Shown here piece by piece: positions 6,116 through 7,161 of a DNA stretch of 7,161 nt. This stretch comes from Agromyces sp. (lineage in GTDB: Bacteria; Actinomycetota; Actinomycetes; Actinomycetales; Microbacteriaceae), in NCBI GenBank assembly GCA_031178025.1, contig JAPSJU010000098.1:1-7161 (forward strand), in the 5' to 3' direction. A model generated the notes under the pieces. It made no database searches and was not told the DNA's origin. It saw only the letters and a list, made by a program, of their open reading frames with translations. The translations under genes were made by a program, and so were the position numbers. How positions within the stretch are numbered: position 1 is the first letter of the stretch; every line of letters starts with the position of its first letter.

Positions 6116-6310
6116 ATGCACGCGTCCATCGGAGAACGCATCGTCATCCACGGCAAGCAGGTCGGCCAGTCCGACCGCCACGGCGAGATCCTCGAGGTGC
6201 GCGGCGCGGACGGCGCTCCGCCCTATGTCGTCCGCTTCGACGACGGCCACGAGACGCTCCTCTACCCGGGCGCCGACTGCGAGCTCGAGCACCAGCGCCA
6301 GGGACACTGA
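6116..6310 (+). CDS. DUF1918 domain-containing small protein
   Basis: A 64-residue protein that is entirely one DUF1918 domain. It opens with the family's Gly-(Asp/Glu)-Arg-Ile signature (IGERIVIHG, residues 5-13), then HGEILEVRG (22-30), PPYVVRFDDGHE (35-46) and the YPGAD turn (50-54). The pattern of short strands and turns suggests a small SH3-like beta barrel (inference). The family is of unknown function, is nearly restricted to Actinobacteria and is usually encoded as a single short gene. There is no signal peptide or membrane segment, so it should be cytoplasmic. GGAGGGAG at 6103-6110 supports the ATG at 6116; the GTG at 6113, one codon earlier, is possible and would add one residue. 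It has its own candidate promoter and lies 130 bp after the regulator, so a link to the GABA genes is not supported. Confidence 0.88.
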   Translation: MHASIGERIVIHGKQVGQSDRHGEILEVRGADGAPPYVVRFDDGHETLLYPGADCELEHQRQGH

Positions 6311-6388
6311 CGCACCGCGGGAGCACGGGGGCCGTCCGGGCGGCACGGCGGCATGGACCGCCCCGGCTGCGGCCGCGGCAGCGCGCGC
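6311..6388. other. GC-rich spacer with short stems between the DUF1918 and SGNH genes
   Basis: This short, very GC-rich gap holds GGCGG/CCGCC (6347-6351 with 6358-6362, 6-nt loop) and GCTGC/GCAGC (6366-6370 with 6378-6382, 7-nt loop). Either could act as a weak terminator for the DUF1918 gene, but neither has a T-run and such stems are expected at this base composition. No further gene is seen. Confidence 0.25.
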
Positions 6389-6394
6389 TACCGT
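6389..6394 (+). promoter_or_regulatory. -10 element (TACCGT) placed for leaderless transcription of the SGNH hydrolase gene
   Basis: TACCGT ends 6 nt before the ATG at 6401, so transcription would begin at or within a base of the start codon. No Shine-Dalgarno motif exists in the 25 nt before that ATG. A TANNNT box about 7-12 nt before an ATG without a ribosome binding site is the known signature of leaderless mRNAs in Actinobacteria. Confidence 0.55.
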
Positions 6395-6400
6395 TGAGCC

Positions 6401-7161
6401 ATGTTCCACTCCTACGCGGCCATCGGCGACAGCTTCACCGAGGGCGTCGGAGATGAGCTCCCCGACGGCACGGTGCGCGGCTGGGCCGACTTCGTGGCGC
6501 TGGGCATGGCCGCCGCGGCAGCCGAGCCGGTCGGCTACGCGAACCTCGCGATCCGTGGCCGCAAGCTCGACCCGATCGTCGACGAGCAGCTCGAGGCGGC
6601 GATCGCGCTCCGCCCCGAGGTGATCAGCTTCAACGGCGGCGGCAACGACATGCTGCGCCCGCGCATGCCGGAGGAACGCGTCGCCGATCGATTCCGGCGG
6701 GCGGTGCACCGCATCCGCGACGAGGGCATCCACGTGCTGATGCTGAGCGGCGCGAACCCCACCGAGCACCTGCCGCTCGGCAGGGTCTTCGACGCGCGCG
6801 GCGCGCGGCTCACCTCGAAGCTGCTCGATCTCGCCGAACTCGACGGCGTCACCTTCGTCGACAACTTCAACGACCGCGGACTGCGCGACATCCGGTACTG
6901 GTCGGCCGACAAGCTGCACCTCAACTCGCTGGGGCACGCCCGCGTGGCGAGCAACGTGCTCAGGGCGCTCGAGCTGCCGGTGCCGCCCGAGTGGGGCGTC
7001 GAGGAGGTCGCCGCGGCGCCGTCCGGCCCGCGCAGCCGCAACACCGCCGCCTACTACCGGGAGTTCGTGCTGCCGTGGATCGGGCGTCGACTGACCGGTC
7101 GCTCATCCGGCGACGGACGCACGCCGAAGCGTCCCGCCCTCGAGCCGGTCGCTCCCGACGC
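6401..7161 (+). CDS. SGNH/GDSL-family hydrolase (3' end cut by window edge)
   Basis: A serine esterase or lipase-like hydrolase of the SGNH fold; the substrate is unknown. The frame is open from ATG 6401 to the last base (253 codons plus 2 nt), with no stop reached. All four family blocks are present: block I IGDSFTEG with nucleophile Ser11; block II NLAIRG with Gly53; block III NGGGND with Asn82; and block V DKLHLNSLGH with catalytic Asp170 and His173. There is no signal peptide or lipobox, so it should be cytoplasmic, unlike the secreted members of the family. After the catalytic core comes a tail, YYREFVLPWIGRRL, then RSSGDG and Lys-Arg-Pro at about 218-245, which I recognise as typical of the actinobacterial cytoplasmic SGNH proteins. 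Those are usually about 260-270 residues, so probably only a few residues are missing. Its expression appears leaderless. A housekeeping esterase is likely, and no link to GABA metabolism is visible. Confidence 0.88.
   Translation, partial: MFHSYAAIGDSFTEGVGDELPDGTVRGWADFVALGMAAAAAEPVGYANLAIRGRKLDPIVDEQLEAAIALRPEVISFNGGGNDMLRPRMPEERVADRFRRAVHRIRDEGIHVLMLSGANPTEHLPLGRVFDARGARLTSKLLDLAELDGVTFVDNFNDRGLRDIRYWSADKLHLNSLGHARVASNVLRALELPVPPEWGVEEVAAAPSGPRSRNTAAYYREFVLPWIGRRLTGRSSGDGRTPKRPALEPVAPD

Noticed and set aside
4366..6156. Minus-strand open frame of 596 codons opposite the PucR gene
   Set aside because: Antisense shadow with Arg/Glu/Gly/Ala-rich composition; the plus-strand frame has clear PucR and HTH_30 domains.
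6097..6456. Plus-strand frame of 119 codons overlapping DUF1918
   Set aside because: His/Arg/Pro-rich off-frame translation; its ATG precedes the ribosome binding site that serves the DUF1918 start.
5768..6937. Minus-strand open frame of 389 codons across the DUF1918 and SGNH genes
   Set aside because: It contradicts three plus-strand genes with strong motifs and has no recognisable domain.
1..7161. A novel defence, toxin or secondary-metabolite system
   Set aside because: All genes belong to recognised families, with uniform GC-rich coding and no transposase, integrase, toxin-antitoxin pair, nuclease or NTPase; the novelty is limited to operon composition and regulation.

Overview
The window is chromosomal DNA of a high-GC Gram-positive bacterium. 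The evidence is strong G/C preference at third codon positions, long spurious open frames on the non-coding strands, a DUF1918 protein (a family essentially confined to Actinobacteria), an actinobacterial-type cytoplasmic SGNH hydrolase, and TANNNT-type -10 elements placed directly before start codons. The proteins look most like Micrococcales, probably Microbacteriaceae; the genus cannot be fixed by eye.

Layout. Positions 7-4230 on the minus strand hold a three-gene GABA-catabolic operon read right to left: gabT (4-aminobutyrate aminotransferase, 4230-2872), a hexameric-type glutamate dehydrogenase (2875-1553, ATGA overlap with gabT) and gabD (succinate-semialdehyde dehydrogenase, 1476-7). 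Read divergently on the plus strand is a PucR-family regulator (4441-5985). The 210-bp gabT/pucR intergenic region contains a candidate gabT promoter, a wide dyad of two 17-bp arms (14 of 17 positions matching, each carrying TGTACA), and a tandem 10-bp repeat. To the right lie a small DUF1918 protein (6116-6310) and a GDSL/SGNH hydrolase (6401 to the window edge, truncated), both plus strand and apparently unrelated to the GABA genes.

How it works together (inference from known families). GabT moves the amino group of GABA onto 2-oxoglutarate, giving succinic semialdehyde and glutamate. The embedded glutamate dehydrogenase can deaminate that glutamate, regenerating the 2-oxoglutarate acceptor and releasing ammonium. 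GabD oxidises the semialdehyde to succinate for the TCA cycle. The operon would thus be a self-recycling route from GABA to succinate, ammonium and reduced cofactor. The divergent PucR protein is the obvious candidate regulator, paralleling the PucR-type GabR that activates gabTDP in Corynebacterium glutamicum. No GABA permease is visible, but the window stops only 6 bp after gabD.

There is no mobile element, CRISPR array, RNA gene or defence system here. The most interesting items are the architecture of the intergenic control region and the glutamate dehydrogenase inside the gab operon. No stretch longer than about 210 bp lacks a gene.
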